NCBI GenBank assembly: GCA_009733775.1
Contig: WOGZ01000285.1
Location: forward strand, 1 to 42,757
Reading direction: 5' to 3'
Length of the DNA stretch: 42,757 bases
From: Alectoria sarmentosa
Taxonomy: Eukaryota > Ascomycota > Lecanoromycetes > Lecanorales > Parmeliaceae
The notes under the pieces are model-generated. The model saw only the letters and a program-made list of their open reading frames with translations. It ran no database searches and was not told the origin of the DNA. The position numbers and the translations under genes were made by a program. Below are positions 31,693 through 42,757 of this stretch, piece by piece (within the stretch, counting starts at the first letter, position 1; each line of letters opens with the position of its first letter).

Positions 31693-33463
31693 CAATTCGA
31701 TAAAAGAATTTGTATTTATTTTTAAGATTTTCAATTTAAAAGTTGTTAATTTAATAATAATATCTTTTTTTATCGATTATTTAATAAATTTATACGCATC
31801 GAAAATATTATCGTTATAATATTTATATTCAAGTTTTAAACATTTATAATAACGTTTTTACTTTTTTAACGCTTATGTTTAATATTTTAATATTCGATAT
31901 TAATTTTTAAATTTTATAAATTCGATAAACTAATTTTTTTTTTTTTCAATTCGAGAACGTGAATTCGACGTTATTAAAAAAAAAAAAATCGATTTTTCGA
32001 TATTATCGCAAAATGTACTTTTATTTTTATCATTTTTTTGAAAATAATCTTTTATATTTTATCGTTAATTCGAAATTTGATATTAAATTAACGTAATCGA
32101 ATTATAAAAGCAAAAAATTGATAAAAATTATATTATTTATAATTTTACTTTTCAATCGTTAAAAAATTAATTTTTTCAAATAACTTTGTTTTAACGAATT
32201 AATAAAATTTAAAAAAACGATTTAAATAATAAAACGAGCGTAAAAGATAAAAAAAATCTTTTTAAAATCTTTAACATTTTTTGCGAATTTGAGATTTTAA
32301 AATTTTGTTTTCGCTTTTTATTCTCGATTAACTTTCGCGAATATTAAATTAAAATCGTATATTATTTTATTAACAATGAAATAATAATTTAAATTTATAA
32401 TATTAATAAATTTGATTTTAATTATATCGTAAACGATATTTATATAATAATCGCAAATATAATTAATTTTATTATATTTATTTAAATGTAATTTTTAATT
32501 ATTTCGAAATTTAAAATTCAATTTTGTGTATTAAATTTTATAAATTTTATAATTTTTTATATCGTAAATTTTTTTAATATCGAATTATTTCTTCGATTTA
32601 TTATTAATAAAATTTGTTATAATAAAAGTGTTATAATAAAAACTTTTATATATAATTGTTTTAAATATCGTTATATTCATCGATGCTATAATACGCTTAA
32701 TAAATTTAAAACGTTTATTATCGTTAAAACATTTATATTTCATTTTTTTAAAAAACGTTTTAAATGAAATTTGAAATTTGTTTATAATAAATAATTATAT
32801 TAATAATTATCGTTCGAATCGCATTATATTATTCTTTTAAATATTAAAAAATGCTTTTTAAAAAGCGCTTATTAATTTATATCTTTTTAAATAAACTTTT
32901 TTTTATTTTTTCAACATTATCGTTAATGCTTTCAAATAATACGAATTCTTTTTCGAATTCGCTTAATTTAATTATATATCGTCGCGATTTAATATCGCGA
33001 TTTTTTTTCTCTTTTTCTTTCTTTTTAAATAAGCGTTTACGATTCGAGATTTTTAATTCTTCGAATCGTAATAAAGATGTTTCTTATATAAAACTTAATT
33101 AAATAATTTAATTTTAAAAAGAATTTAATGCAAATTTTTAAAATATAAAAAACGAAAAATTAAAGATTTTAATTTCGTTTCTTGTTAATTTCTTTAATAA
33201 AAAGTTTTTTATTATTATTAAAATTTTAATTTAATAAACTTTTTTTATATATATAATAAATAAGTTTTATTCGATTTTATATAACGAATAAACTTTACTC
33301 GATTTTTTTTTTCGTTTTCGTTAACGTCGAACGCGTTAATGTTATAATAATAACATTATCGTATTTGCGTAATACGCACGCATAATAAAGCTTATACGTG
33401 TATTTATTTCAATTAAATAATTAATTTACAAATTATCATTATTTAAAAGAATAATTAAAATTA

Positions 33464-33674
33464 TATTAAAGATAATACGTAAAATTAGAATAATATTTAA
33501 ACGTGATTCAAATAAAATTTTAATTATGAGACTTTAAATATAAATGTATATATATAAAAGTAAAAAATTAAATTATAATTTAACACGTTAATGTAAAATT
33601 AAGTTATCAAATTAATCTTAATTATAATAATTCGCAATATCGATTTCAGAATTATTAATCTCGAATTATGATAA
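33464..33674 (+). repeat. 200-bp element, copy 3
   Basis: Begins TATTAAAGATAATACG (12 of 16 match the TGTTAAAAATTACACG start of copy 2) and ends CGAATTATGATAAA. It shares an unbroken run of nearly 50 identical bases with copy 1 across the AACACGTTAATG core. Confidence 0.8.
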
Positions 33675-34063
33675 AAGTAATAAGTCGATTAATTAAATAT
33701 TTTAATAATTAATAAAATATTATTATTAAATTATTTAATCATAATTTGAATTATTTAAAAAAAATATACGCGATATTTAATTTACGATATTTTTTTATTA
33801 TACGTTTTATAAAACAAAAAAAAAAAAAATTTATTAATTTTTTTATAAATTGTTAAAAGTAAATAATATATTATTTAATTAAAATATTATATAAAATATA
33901 AAATATATTAAACTTACACTCGACGATAATCGAATAAAAAAAGTAAAACGAATTTAATTGTTTTAACATTCTCACTTCAATAAAATTATATAATAATTTT
34001 TTTTTATAATCGTGTACATTATTGTTTTCTTTTTCGTTTTTTTATTTTTATTTTTATTTTTTT

Positions 34064-34560
34064 AAAACGTCGAGTATCGAATAATAATAATAAATTAAAC
34101 GTCGAATAAATAAAATAATTATCGAATAATAATAATGAAATTATCGAGCGTATAATAAAAATATGCGAAGATTACGAACTTTAATTTTCACGAAAATTAA
34201 AATCGAATAATTATAATAAAATGAGCGTTAAATAAATAAATAAAATATCGAATAACGATAATGAGATTATCGAGCGTATAATAAATATTAAATAACAATA
34301 ATAAAATTCTCGAGCGTATAATGAAAGTGTTTTAAAAAAACACGAATTTCGACTTTCGCGAAAATTAAAATCGAATAACGATAATTAAATAAATTTCGAA
34401 TAATGATAACGAATTAAGCGTCGAATAAATCAAATAAACATCGAATAATAATAATGAAATCGACGACGATAAGATTTTTTTTTCTTTCTTTTTTCATTAT
34501 AAATAACGATAAAAATTAATCGCGAATAATAAAAATGAAAATATCGAAATTTAAAAACGA
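34064..34560 (+). repeat. Degenerate minisatellite with TCGAGCGTATAATAA core
   Basis: Repeated blocks of CGAATAAYRATAATGA plus ATTATCGAGCGTATAATAA, interleaved with longer blocks containing CGAAAATTAAAATCGAATAA (at 34190, 34360). Unit lengths vary from about 35 to over 100 bp, which suggests nested tandem duplication. Confidence 0.7.
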
Positions 34561-34729
34561 TTATGTTTTTTTAAATATATTTAACACGATAATTTATATA
34601 AAATATTTCATTTTTGACAAAAAATCGTTTTTTGAAATTTTTATTAATAAATTATTAAATGTATATTGAAAATCGATTAATATATAATTAATAAATATAT
34701 AAAAATAATTATATCGAAAAAAATGCGAA

Positions 34730-35170
34730 AAACTTATAAATTACTTTTATCGATATAAGAGTTTAATTATCGAAAAATAAATATCGAAAATATCGATTTA
34801 ATAATATAAGTATTAAAAAATAAATATCGAAAATATCGACTTTAAAATATAAATATCGAATAATAAATATCGAAAATATTAATTTCGAAAGTATAAATAT
34901 CGAGAAAAAAGAATTTAAAATATTAATTTCAAAGATATAAATATTAAGGAAAAAGTATTAAAAAATAAAAATAATTTTTTTTTTTTATAAATTCGAATAT
35001 CGTAATATAAGTATTAAAAAATGAAAATCGAAAATAATAATTTTGAAAATATAAATATCGAGAATTAAAAATATCGAAGATATAAATATCGAAAATATTA
35101 ACTTTTAAAATATAAATATCGAAAGTTTAAGTGTTATAAAAATCGCATATATTAATAATATAAACATTAA
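34730..35170 (+). repeat. Short-unit satellite, ATAAATATCGAAAAT type
   Basis: About 15-22-bp units of the form AAATATCGAAAATAT/TATAAATATCGA in tandem, with the spacing drifting. Adjacent to the array at 34064-34560 and built from related AATATCGAA words. Confidence 0.75.
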
Positions 35171-38100
35171 AAGTAAATATTATAAAAATATTAATAATAA
35201 TAATATTAAATAATAATAATAAAATAGTGAAAAAAATATAATATAATAATAAATATCGAAGAAATAAATATATTATAAAGAATTTAAGTTAATTTTTACA
35301 AAATAAGAAAATATAATAATTAATATTTTATTATTTATATTTAAATAAATCGATAAACGCGATTATTATAAAATTAAACATTTAAAATCTTTAAAAATAA
35401 AAGATGTTAAATTTATTTATTTTATTAATTATTAAATTATTTTCGTGAGTTTAATTATTATAATAAAATTTATTTTTTATTTTTAATTTAAATAATAATC
35501 GTAATTATCTCTCTTAATCGCAAATTAAATAATAATTATAAATATTCGTTTAAAATTTTAAAAATCATAAATGTAAAAATGTAAAATAAAAGTTAAAATA
35601 TAAAAAATCTTTTTAATAACGCTTTAAAGCATTTATTATAACTTTAAAATATAATTATTTTTTAAACTTTAAAACGTAATTTAATATAAAATATCGAATA
35701 AAATTTTAATTAAAATAGTATTAATATTAAAATAAATAAAAAATAAATATAAATTTTCTCGTTTCGATTAAATATAAATTTAAAAAAATATTTTCGAAGA
35801 AATAATTCAAATTCGATAATCAATGAATTTTGAAAATAATAATTATTTATAATCTTCGATAAATTAAATATTAATCATTTTACGTTATTTTAATTTTCTT
35901 AAATGTTATTAAATTACATTTATAAAAATCGATTTTAACTTTATATATTAAATTATTTATTTAATAAACATTATTAACAATTATATTTTTCGAACGAAAA
36001 TCTTTGAATAAAAAAATTTGAAAAAATGATAATCGAGAATAATTATATTAAAATTTAAAATTTATTTTATTATGCGTTATTTTAAAATGCGATAAAAGAG
36101 ATAATTAATTTTATTAAAAAAAAATTTCTTTAATCGAACGATACTTTAATCTTTCGAAATTATTTAAAAAAAATAAAAAAATTACATTATTATAATTTTT
36201 TTAATTTAATTACGTTTTAACTTTTCGAAATTAATTAAAATAAATTTTTGAAAAAATTCATCGTTGAATTATTTAACATTTTTATTATTATATTGAAAAA
36301 AAAAGAGATTGAAAATTTAATTAACAAAATTAAAACTTAAACAATTTAATTTTTTATAAATAATTTTTTTTTTTTATAATTTCTTCGAGATCGAACGCTT
36401 AACGACATACGTTAAATTTGATTTTTAATAAAAATTTTATAAAATTGTTAACGATTTATTTTTTAATAAAAAGGTATTTTAAGATGATATTATTGTTTAT
36501 AATCTTTTCGCGTATAAAATAATATTAAATATTAATATATTTAAAGCGATTATAAAGTTAAGAATTTTTAATTAAAATTATAACATTTTAATTATTATAA
36601 AAAATAATGATAATGAAAACGAGAATGAAATTTTCGAATTTTAATTAAATTTATATTACGAAAACGCGTTTTATTTAAATTATATCGTCGTTATTAAAAA
36701 CGTTAATTGTTAATTTAAAAATTACGAAATTAAAATTATTAAGAAATTTTTCAAATTAAATCGCTTTTTTAATAATTTGAATTTAATTAATATATTCGAT
36801 TTTATAAATAAATAATATTATTATAAATTAACGTTTAAATAATTAATTTATAATTATATTATTAAAATTAAACTCGTATTAAAAATAAATCGTTTAATAT
36901 ATTAATTATTAATTTAATCGACGTTAATATATTCGCGCAATAAGATAAGTTTTCTTTTATAAATAAATTTAAAATATAACGTATTTCGCAAATATTTAAA
37001 AATCTTTTTAATTATCTTTTAATAAAAATCGCTAAAGTTAAAAGCGTAATAAGAGATTAAAAAAATAACGTAAATAATATTTAAACGAGTATTTAATATC
37101 GCGTAAATTAAAAAATCGATAACGAATTAATATCGAAAACGAGATTTTTTGATAATTTTGAAATTTTCAACGATAAATTTTAAGTATAAGATTTTCATTA
37201 AAATATCGATAATTTTAATACGATAATTTTATATATTATAATTTTTAAAAATCTTCTCGAGAAAATTCTTTTAATTAAGCGTTATAATGCGATTTTGACG
37301 ATCGCGCATTATTTTTATATTTAAATAATAAATATATAATCTTAAATTTATTATTCGAAATTTGATATTAAAAGCGCTTTTAAATTCGTTGATAATAAAT
37401 TAATTAAATTTCGCGATGAGAATATCGTCGATATAAATAATTATAATAATTTTCTTTTTATTATAAATAAAAATGTTGAAATTTTTTGTTAGAAAACGAC
37501 ATTTTAACTTTTAAAGAAAAATAAATAATATTATATTAAATTCGAAACGATTATTTTAATTTATAAAACTTTTTTTTAAAATAATAAATGTTGTTAATAT
37601 CGTTTTTATATTTTTAAAGTTAATAAATATACATTATTTTTTCGATGTTATCGTATAAAAATGCAATTTTAATACTTACTTAATTTAATTTTAAATCGAA
37701 AACGATTATTATAATAAAGATAATTTTGTAATTTATAAATTTAACGACGAAAACGAAAGATTTTTCGAAATCGATATTTTCGCGTTATATATAATTTTGA
37801 ATTATTTATCGCGTTTTATATCGAATTATTTTATTAATTAATTTACGCTTAAGTTTATAAACTTATTTATTTTTTAAAATTTTGCGATTTATTAAAAGTT
37901 TTTAAATATATTAAATTTTATTATCGATTAAAAAATAATATTTTTTATATATATTTAATTATTAATTCATTTTATATAAAACATTTATTATTATCTTTTT
38001 ATAAATACGAAATTTATATAATTTAAAATTGTTTATTTTAATTAATAATGCAATAAGAAAGTTTTTTGAAATTTTTGAAAACGTAATAACGACGAAAACG

Positions 38101-40269
38101 ATTTCGATAAAAAAAGTTTATTACGCATTCGCAAAAATTGAATTTATAATAATGATAAAAAACTTTTTAATACGCGATTTCGAAATTTAAAAAAATCGAT
38201 TAATCGAAAATGTTTTTAAAATTGCGATAACGATGTTGAAAATAATCGTTAATAAAAAAAAAATCTTGAAAAATTCAAAAAAATGAGCTTTTTTATTAAT
38301 GTTATTATTAATGTTATTTAAAATTATTATTATAAATTTAATTTTCATTATCGCATCGATTTCGATATATAATATTAAAAATTGATTAATAATAAATAAT
38401 TTTTTATTTAAAAATTGCGTTTTAAAATGATAACTAATTTATTTAATATTAAAATATTATTAAACTCGATTATTTCAAATAAGCATTTAATAAAAAATAT
38501 TTTTATAATTTATTAAACGATTTCTTTTATAACGATTATTGAACTTTTTTTAAATTGTTATTAAAAGTTCGACGTTTTTCGCAAAAATCTTTTTATTTAA
38601 TGCGATTTAAATGAAATAAATTAAATTTACGATCAAGTTCGCTTTCGTATAAAATTTTATTTATATTTATAATAAATAAATAATTGCGAAAATAATTAAC
38701 GATTGTAATAAGAATTAAAATTATAAATAGTATAAAAATATTAAAAATCTCATTTTTATAAGTATTAAAATGAATATAAGATTTTTTATTAACGTTTTTT
38801 ATAAATTTAAATATTTTTCAATAATTTAAATTAATATCGAAATTCAATGTAAAATTGAAAATATCGAAATAAAATAATTCGTTAAAACATTTATCGAAGA
38901 TTAAATGTTTTTTATAAGATAAAAAATAAAGAATTAATTTTATATAAAATATATAAGCGTTTTCGAGCGTCGAAACTTTAAATAAATTTATTTAAATAAA
39001 TATATTCTCGAAATAAGCGATATTTTGCTTTTTAAAATATTTTATATAAATATATTATAAATCGAGAATCTCGATATTAATAATCGTTAAAATAAAAATT
39101 AAATGATTTTCGTTATCGAATATATAAAAGTTATCGCGTTAAATAATTTACATTTCGCAATATTCGATATAAATTTCATTAAATAGTTTTTCTATAAAAT
39201 AATTATTTTTAAATACAGATTTTATAAAAACGAAATTAAAATTATTATTAAATACGTATAAAACATTTTTAAAATTTAATGTTACGATTTAATAGTTAAC
39301 TTTTTTAACTTTAATATAAATAATGTTTATAATTACGATTAATAATATTTTATTATATTTTTTAATAATATAAAATATTTTAAATAATTAATAATCGAGA
39401 AATTTATTTCGATTACAAACAATGTATTTAATAATATAAAAATCGAAACAATTTAAATTTAAAATATTTAAGTTCATTTTCGCGTAATTATTATAAATTT
39501 TTAATACATTAAAATCTTTAAATTTCGATTTAAATTTAACTTTATTAAATTTAAATTTTTTATTATTTTTATTATTACTTTTATTATCGTTTTTTCGTTT
39601 TTTCGTTTATTTTTTTATTTTCTATTATTATTATTAAAAAAGTTATTAATTAACGAATTAATTTTATTATTATCGATTTTGTAATTATTAAAGTCATAAT
39701 AATATATATCACATTTTTTATACAATTTAACGATTTTAATAATATTAATATAATAATTCAATTAAAATTTATTTTAATTTATAATTCGAATGAAAATTGA
39801 AAAAAAAGCGAATAATGAAAATATATACAATCGAAATATTTTTAAAATAATAAATATTTTGAAATCGTTATATAATTTTATTTAAAATATGTTTAAATAA
39901 TTCGTTTTTATTGAATAAAATATTATTTTGAAAATATTATTTAACGTAATCGTTATAAAAAGATTTTAAATTGAAATAAAAATATTAAATAAAAAAGTTT
40001 TATAACTTTATTAATTATTTTCGAAATTTTTTAATATATTTATTAAAATTATCGTTATATTGATTTAACGTTAAATCGTTAAAACGTTAAAACGCACGAA
40101 TTAAATATTTAAAATTTCAAAAAAAGCAATTTTCTTTCAATTTAATTTATGCGACATAAACGTTAATTATATATTTAATATTAATATAATTATTATTAAT
40201 TATGCAAAAACGTAAAACGATGTAAATGAAATCGTATATTAATTTTTATATTTTAAATTTAACGTTATC

Positions 40270-40270
40270 G

Positions 40271-40336
<66 letters not shown>
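40270..40336. repeat. (TTA)n trinucleotide microsatellite
   Basis: About 22 ATT/TTA units; the first few carry a C (TTATCATTATCATT), which then gives way to a perfect run of about 18 units. Confidence 0.95.
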
Positions 40337-40338
<2 letters not shown>

Positions 40339-42757
40339 TAACGAAATTTAAAATCGATGCTTATTTTTTGATTTAATTTATTTTCATAAATTAAAAATCT
40401 TAAAATCGGTTTTTACGATTCGTTTTCAAATTATATAATTTAATAAATTTATTTATTTATTATCTTTTTTAATATATTAATAAACTTTAACGTTAAAAAT
40501 TTAAATATAATAACGATAATAATGTGATAATAAAAAACTTAATATAAAAAAAATAAAATTGAAATATGTTTTAAAATTTGAGTATTTTTTAAATAAATAA
40601 AGTAAATAAAACGAATAAATATGTTTTAAAACTTACATTTATTTTATTTAAATAATTTATATAAATTATATATATATTTACGTTCGCAAAAAATAATTTT
40701 TCTAAATTTTATATTAATAATTAACTTTTTAACGCATTAATGCGAAATTTTTTGCGATTCGTGTTAATTTAAACGAAAAATGCTCGTTTTCGATTTAAAT
40801 AATAAATTTAAATAATAATCGATAAAGTTAATACGTTATTAATTAATTTAATTTTAATAAATTTAAAATTTAAATAACGATTAATAAATTTTAATTTATT
40901 ATTAATTAATTTATTTTTAATTTATTTTTAAATTATAATTTTTCAAAAAATTGCTCGTTTCGATATAAGTAAGAAATTAAATAACAATTAATATAGTTTC
41001 GATACGTCGTTAATTAATTATTTGCATAAATTTTAAAATGATTTATTTTCAACGATTAAGACGTATATATTTATTAATTTATAATTAAATAAATACGTCG
41101 CATTATAAAAATATATAATATAATTAAATATCGCTTTAAAATTTATAAATTGTTTTTTTCAATTTATATAACGTTTTTATTAATAAAAATATATAATTTA
41201 AATTTCACGATTACGTTATTAATAAAATTAACGTTTTTAACGAAAATTAAAATTCGTTTAAAATTAACGTTTAAATGTATTTTGTATTAAAATTTTAAAG
41301 TAATATTATTTTATTAATATAATATTAAATTAAGCGTTTTTTAACGTTTTAAAATTTTATAAAATTTTATAATAATATACTCGCACGAAATATTTTCAAA
41401 AAATAAAAATAAAAATTTATAATTTAAAATAATTCATAAAATAATATATATAAAATAAGTTAAGATTTATAAATTAAATTTATGATACTTTAAATAAATG
41501 AAGGCGAAACGAATTTAAGTAACGTCGATTAAGCGAACTTTATTTGCTTTTTTATACGTATATAATTTACTTTTATTGTTATATAAAAAACATTTATTTA
41601 ATAATCTTATTTTTAATATATTTAATCAAATAACTCGATTGCTTTTTTAATAAATCGTTTAAAATTATAATGAATAAATCGATTTTGTTAATAACTCGAT
41701 TTAAGATTATATATAATTAATCATAAACGAAAATCTTCAATTATAAACATAAATCAACTTATTATAAAAATTAATCTTGCGACTTATTAATTATTATGCT
41801 AAAGATTAAACGAATTAAATATTAAATGCGTCGAAAAAAAGTATATAAACTATTCAAATCAAGCGAAATAAAAAATATACGTAATATATAATAACGTTTA
41901 TTATTATGTTCGTTTTTAAAGATACGATAATCGAATATCTTAAATTTAATATCTTTGATTTATAAACGTATTTTATTACATAAATTTTATAATTGTTATA
42001 AATTTCTTAATAACATTATTATATAATCTTTTTTTAATTTTAAATAATAAAATAATAAAAAAGTTGATTTAAAAATATTTATTAATTCGATAAATAAAAG
42101 AAAATTATTTTTTTCGTTAACGATTTAATTATAATTGATACACATTATTTTAATTTTAAGAAATTTATTAAAGATTTAATTATTAAATTGAGCGACGTTT
42201 TTATTAAAAATATAAAAAATTATCTTAAAAGTGTAAAAGTTAAATATTCGATATAAATTCAAATCGCGATAAATAACATTAATTAAGCTTATAATAATGT
42301 TATTTAATAATTAATCGATAAATTAATCGATAATCTCTCGTTTTTTTATATTTATTAAAGTTTTATTATTCACATTTAAAAAATCATTTATGAATGCTTT
42401 TATATTAATATGATTTTATTTAATTAAATTTGAATTACGAAATCTTATATTTTTCGTAAGTTTAAAAATTTGAATGTGATTTTATAAATATGAGATTTTT
42501 AAAATAAATATAACGATACGCCCTGATTTGACGTTTTTAATAATTAATAAAATTTAATAAAAGTCGTCGCAAAAGCATATGATTATGTTATTAAACAATT
42601 TAAAGTTTTTGCGAATATTTTAAAATATACGATTAATAATTTCCATGTTATAACGATTTTATATCGAAATTTTATTTTAAAAAAATTAATTTAATTGTAT
42701 ATAATAATTCGATTAAATCGAATTCATTTATAATATCGTAAAAAAATTAAATAATAA

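Larger units (their letters stand above)
26631..42757. other. Right AT-rich isochore, RIP-degraded repeats, no genes
   Basis: More than 16 kb of almost pure A/T with stops in all frames. The longest open frames (30280-30522 and 32851-33102 +, about 80 codons) are Leu/Ile/Phe/Asn/Lys-rich and have no domain. In the lines 36001-36300 I counted cytosines by next base: CG 9, CT 5, CA 3, CC 0, so surviving C is mostly in CpG. This fits loss of C at CpA/CpT, as RIP does in Pezizomycotina. Repeated elements and satellites inside are listed separately. It may be a repeat graveyard or a regional centromere or pericentromere; sequence alone cannot decide. Confidence 0.85.

Noticed and set aside
34064..35170. 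Possible CRISPR-like array
   Set aside because: This is eukaryotic DNA, units are irregular, and there are no unique spacers between constant repeats; it is degenerate satellite.

Overview
The window is a piece of a filamentous ascomycete (Pezizomycotina-type) nuclear genome. The evidence is short introns of about 45-150 nt with GTRNGT-like donors and YAG acceptors, fungal versions of COA3, PTA1, SIL1, DapB and NUO17.8, Kre9/Knh1-type GPI proteins, and a strongly bipartite base composition. I cannot place it to class or genus from the sequence alone.

Three compositional compartments are visible. (1) 1 to about 1250 is AT-rich and gene-free, with a short normal-GC island near 780-930. (2) About 1250-26630 is a normal-GC, gene-rich block. 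(3) About 26630-42757 is an extremely AT-rich, gene-free isochore of more than 16 kb, cut off sharply about 280 bp upstream of the last gene. The AT-rich parts look like transposon DNA destroyed by repeat-induced point mutation (RIP). They contain tandem satellites and three copies of a roughly 200-bp element.

Gene order in the block: Kre9-like GPI protein (+), COA3 (-), PTA1/symplekin (+), an unrecognised three-exon gene (+), a broken coding relic (+), a Lys-rich nuclear-type protein (+), SIL1 (-), complex I NUO17.8-type subunit (+), a second Kre9-like GPI protein (+), RPS15/uS19 (-), a weakly supported small membrane-type ORF (+), RPP2 (-), SPT2 (+), NAD(P)HX dehydratase (-), and vacuolar DPAP B (-). 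I placed splice sites by hand and checked that each multi-exon model given with exon coordinates keeps reading phase and sums to a multiple of three.

Most genes are housekeeping: mitochondrial respiration (COA3 for complex IV, NUO17.8 for complex I), ribosome (RPS15, RPP2), mRNA 3'-end processing (PTA1), chromatin (SPT2), ER folding (SIL1), metabolite repair (NNRD) and vacuolar proteolysis (DapB). They do not form an evident pathway or biosynthetic cluster. Several are arranged head-to-head over short promoters (COA3/PTA1, SIL1/NUO17.8, RPP2/SPT2). The least ordinary parts are the unrecognised and broken reading frames at 7.7-9.3 kb, the left isochore boundary with telomere-like and palindromic repeats, and the repeated element and satellites inside the right isochore. 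I did not find convincing evidence of a new multi-gene system.
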